Notes under the pieces: generated by a model
What the model was told of the DNA's origin: nothing
What the model saw: only the letters and a program-made list of their open reading frames with translations
Database searches by the model: none
From: Dehalococcoidales bacterium
Lineage (GTDB): Bacteria; Chloroflexota; Dehalococcoidia; Dehalococcoidales; UBA3254
Length of the DNA: 6,428 nucleotides
Assembly: GCA_028718465.1 (NCBI GenBank)
Contig: JAQULX010000172.1
Span: 1 to 6,428 of the forward strand
Direction: 5' to 3'
Made by a program: the position numbers and the translations under genes
Shown: piece after piece, positions 6,132-6,428 of the stretch
Layout: every line of letters begins with the position of its first letter
Numbering within the stretch: the first letter of the stretch is position 1

Positions 6132-6157
6132 AGCTGCCGGTCGCTTTCCCCTTTCAC
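6128..6157 (-). CDS. Candidate nine-codon leader minicistron coupled to the secreted protein
   Basis: On the minus strand GGAGG, then five bases, then GTG (6157-6155) opens a frame encoding MKGESDRQL and ending in TGA. That TGA overlaps the ATG of the secreted-protein gene (ATGA arrangement). The secreted-protein start itself lacks a nearby ribosome binding site, so ribosomes finishing the minicistron could re-initiate. The frame has a stop only 11 codons upstream of the GTG, so this is not the end of a longer gene. Such a short ORF could arise by chance. Confidence 0.35.
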   Translation of the reverse strand: MKGESDRQL

Positions 6158-6177
6158 TGCTTCCTCCGCTGTTTCGA

Positions 6178-6195
6178 GTTCCTGATATCAGAAAC
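6178..6195. promoter_or_regulatory. Imperfect 18-bp palindrome in the leader of the secreted-protein gene
   Basis: The core CTGATATCAG (6182-6191) is a perfect 10-bp palindrome. Beyond one mismatched pair, GTT (6178-6180) and AAC (6193-6195) also match. It lies between the candidate promoter and the minicistron's ribosome binding site, where a dimeric repressor could act. The binding protein is unknown. Confidence 0.35.
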
Positions 6196-6228
6196 GCCTG
6201 AGCCGGGCCGGATAGGTGTTTCCATCAT

Positions 6229-6255
6229 GTTATAAATTTATCGCTGTAAAGTCAA
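6229..6255 (-). promoter_or_regulatory. Candidate promoter of the secreted-protein gene
   Basis: On the minus strand TTGACT (6255-6250) and TATAAC (6234-6229) each match the sigma-70 consensus at five of six positions. The spacer is 15 bases, shorter than the ideal 17. It would give a leader of about 90 bases before ATG 6131. A 10-bp palindrome ATAAATTTAT (6232-6241) overlaps the -10 element and spacer. Confidence 0.45.
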
Positions 6256-6313
6256 AGCAGAGTATGATGCATTTTTATTCAATTCGCTCTGGCAATGCTT
6301 TGTCTTGCACCAA

Positions 6314-6428
6314 CCCGGACTTGGTCCGGGATACAGTATCTCTCTTCTCCTGGATACAGCTTCCTCTGGTATGGGTCTGAAGGGTTTTTATGCCCTGGAT
6401 TCCGGCTCCGGCATTGCAGTGCCGGACA
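6314..6428. repeat. REP-like cluster of imperfect palindromes, running off the window edge
   Basis: CCCGGAC-TTG-GTCCGGG (6314-6330) is a perfect 7-bp inverted repeat. It is followed by a CCTGGATACAG...CTGGTATG unit (about 6349-6374) and a CCTGGATTCC unit. The last hairpin is TCCGGCA/TGCCGGA (6407-6413 with 6420-6426). The words CTGGATAC/CTGGATTCCGGC followed by a GCCGGA-type arm resemble the short palindromic repeats scattered between genes in many environmental bacterial genomes. There is only one cluster here, so repetitiveness is inferred from recall. I see no coding sequence in it. Confidence 0.5.

Noticed and set aside
1..6428. CRISPR array, prophage, toxin-antitoxin or transposase genes.
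   Set aside because: I found no regularly spaced direct repeats, no transposase or integrase motifs and no toxin-antitoxin pair on either strand.

Overview
The window looks like a chromosomal segment of a free-living bacterium of roughly balanced base composition. The first kinase has a multi-pass N-terminus ending in a short motif typical of Chloroflexota sensor kinases (a 'DIDIIIRRGVIYG'-like membrane boundary followed by 'FGPAKKHIEVIVDKYLYRDRYDY'-like text). A Chloroflexota source, perhaps Dehalococcoidia, is therefore my best guess. It is an inference from style, not a marker-gene assignment.

Layout. (1) Positions 1-3635, plus strand: a tightly packed signalling cassette made of a membrane GAF-HisKA histidine kinase cut by the window's left edge, a stand-alone CheY-type receiver, and a soluble PAS-PAS-HisKA_3 (NarX/DegS-type) histidine kinase. 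The genes overlap or nearly overlap, so they are probably co-transcribed and translationally coupled. Two kinases of different classes flank one receiver with no output domain, and no DNA-binding response regulator is seen. (2) Positions 3636-4582: about 950 bases with no recognised gene. It holds two weak overlapping ORFs in different frames. Their overlap contains tandem slippery heptamers and a downstream hairpin, so together they could be one gene read by -1 frameshifting, or a broken gene. It also holds a good sigma-70-like promoter with a palindrome over the predicted start of transcription. (3) Positions 4583-5551, plus strand: a complete sugar-nucleotide epimerase of the WbpP/GalE type, for surface polysaccharide precursors. 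(4) Positions 5619-5650: a hairpin with A/T tracts serving as a shared terminator between convergent genes. (5) Positions 5631-6131, minus strand: a small secreted protein of unknown function. Its leader contains a nearly perfect palindrome and a nine-codon minicistron whose stop overlaps the gene's start. (6) About 6314-6428: REP-like imperfect palindromes running off the right edge.

The signalling cassette and the epimerase have no demonstrable functional link here. The epimerase appears to have its own promoter, and the secreted-protein gene is a separate minus-strand unit. The least ordinary signals are the possible frameshift locus (3852-4372) and the leader of the minus-strand gene (6128-6255).
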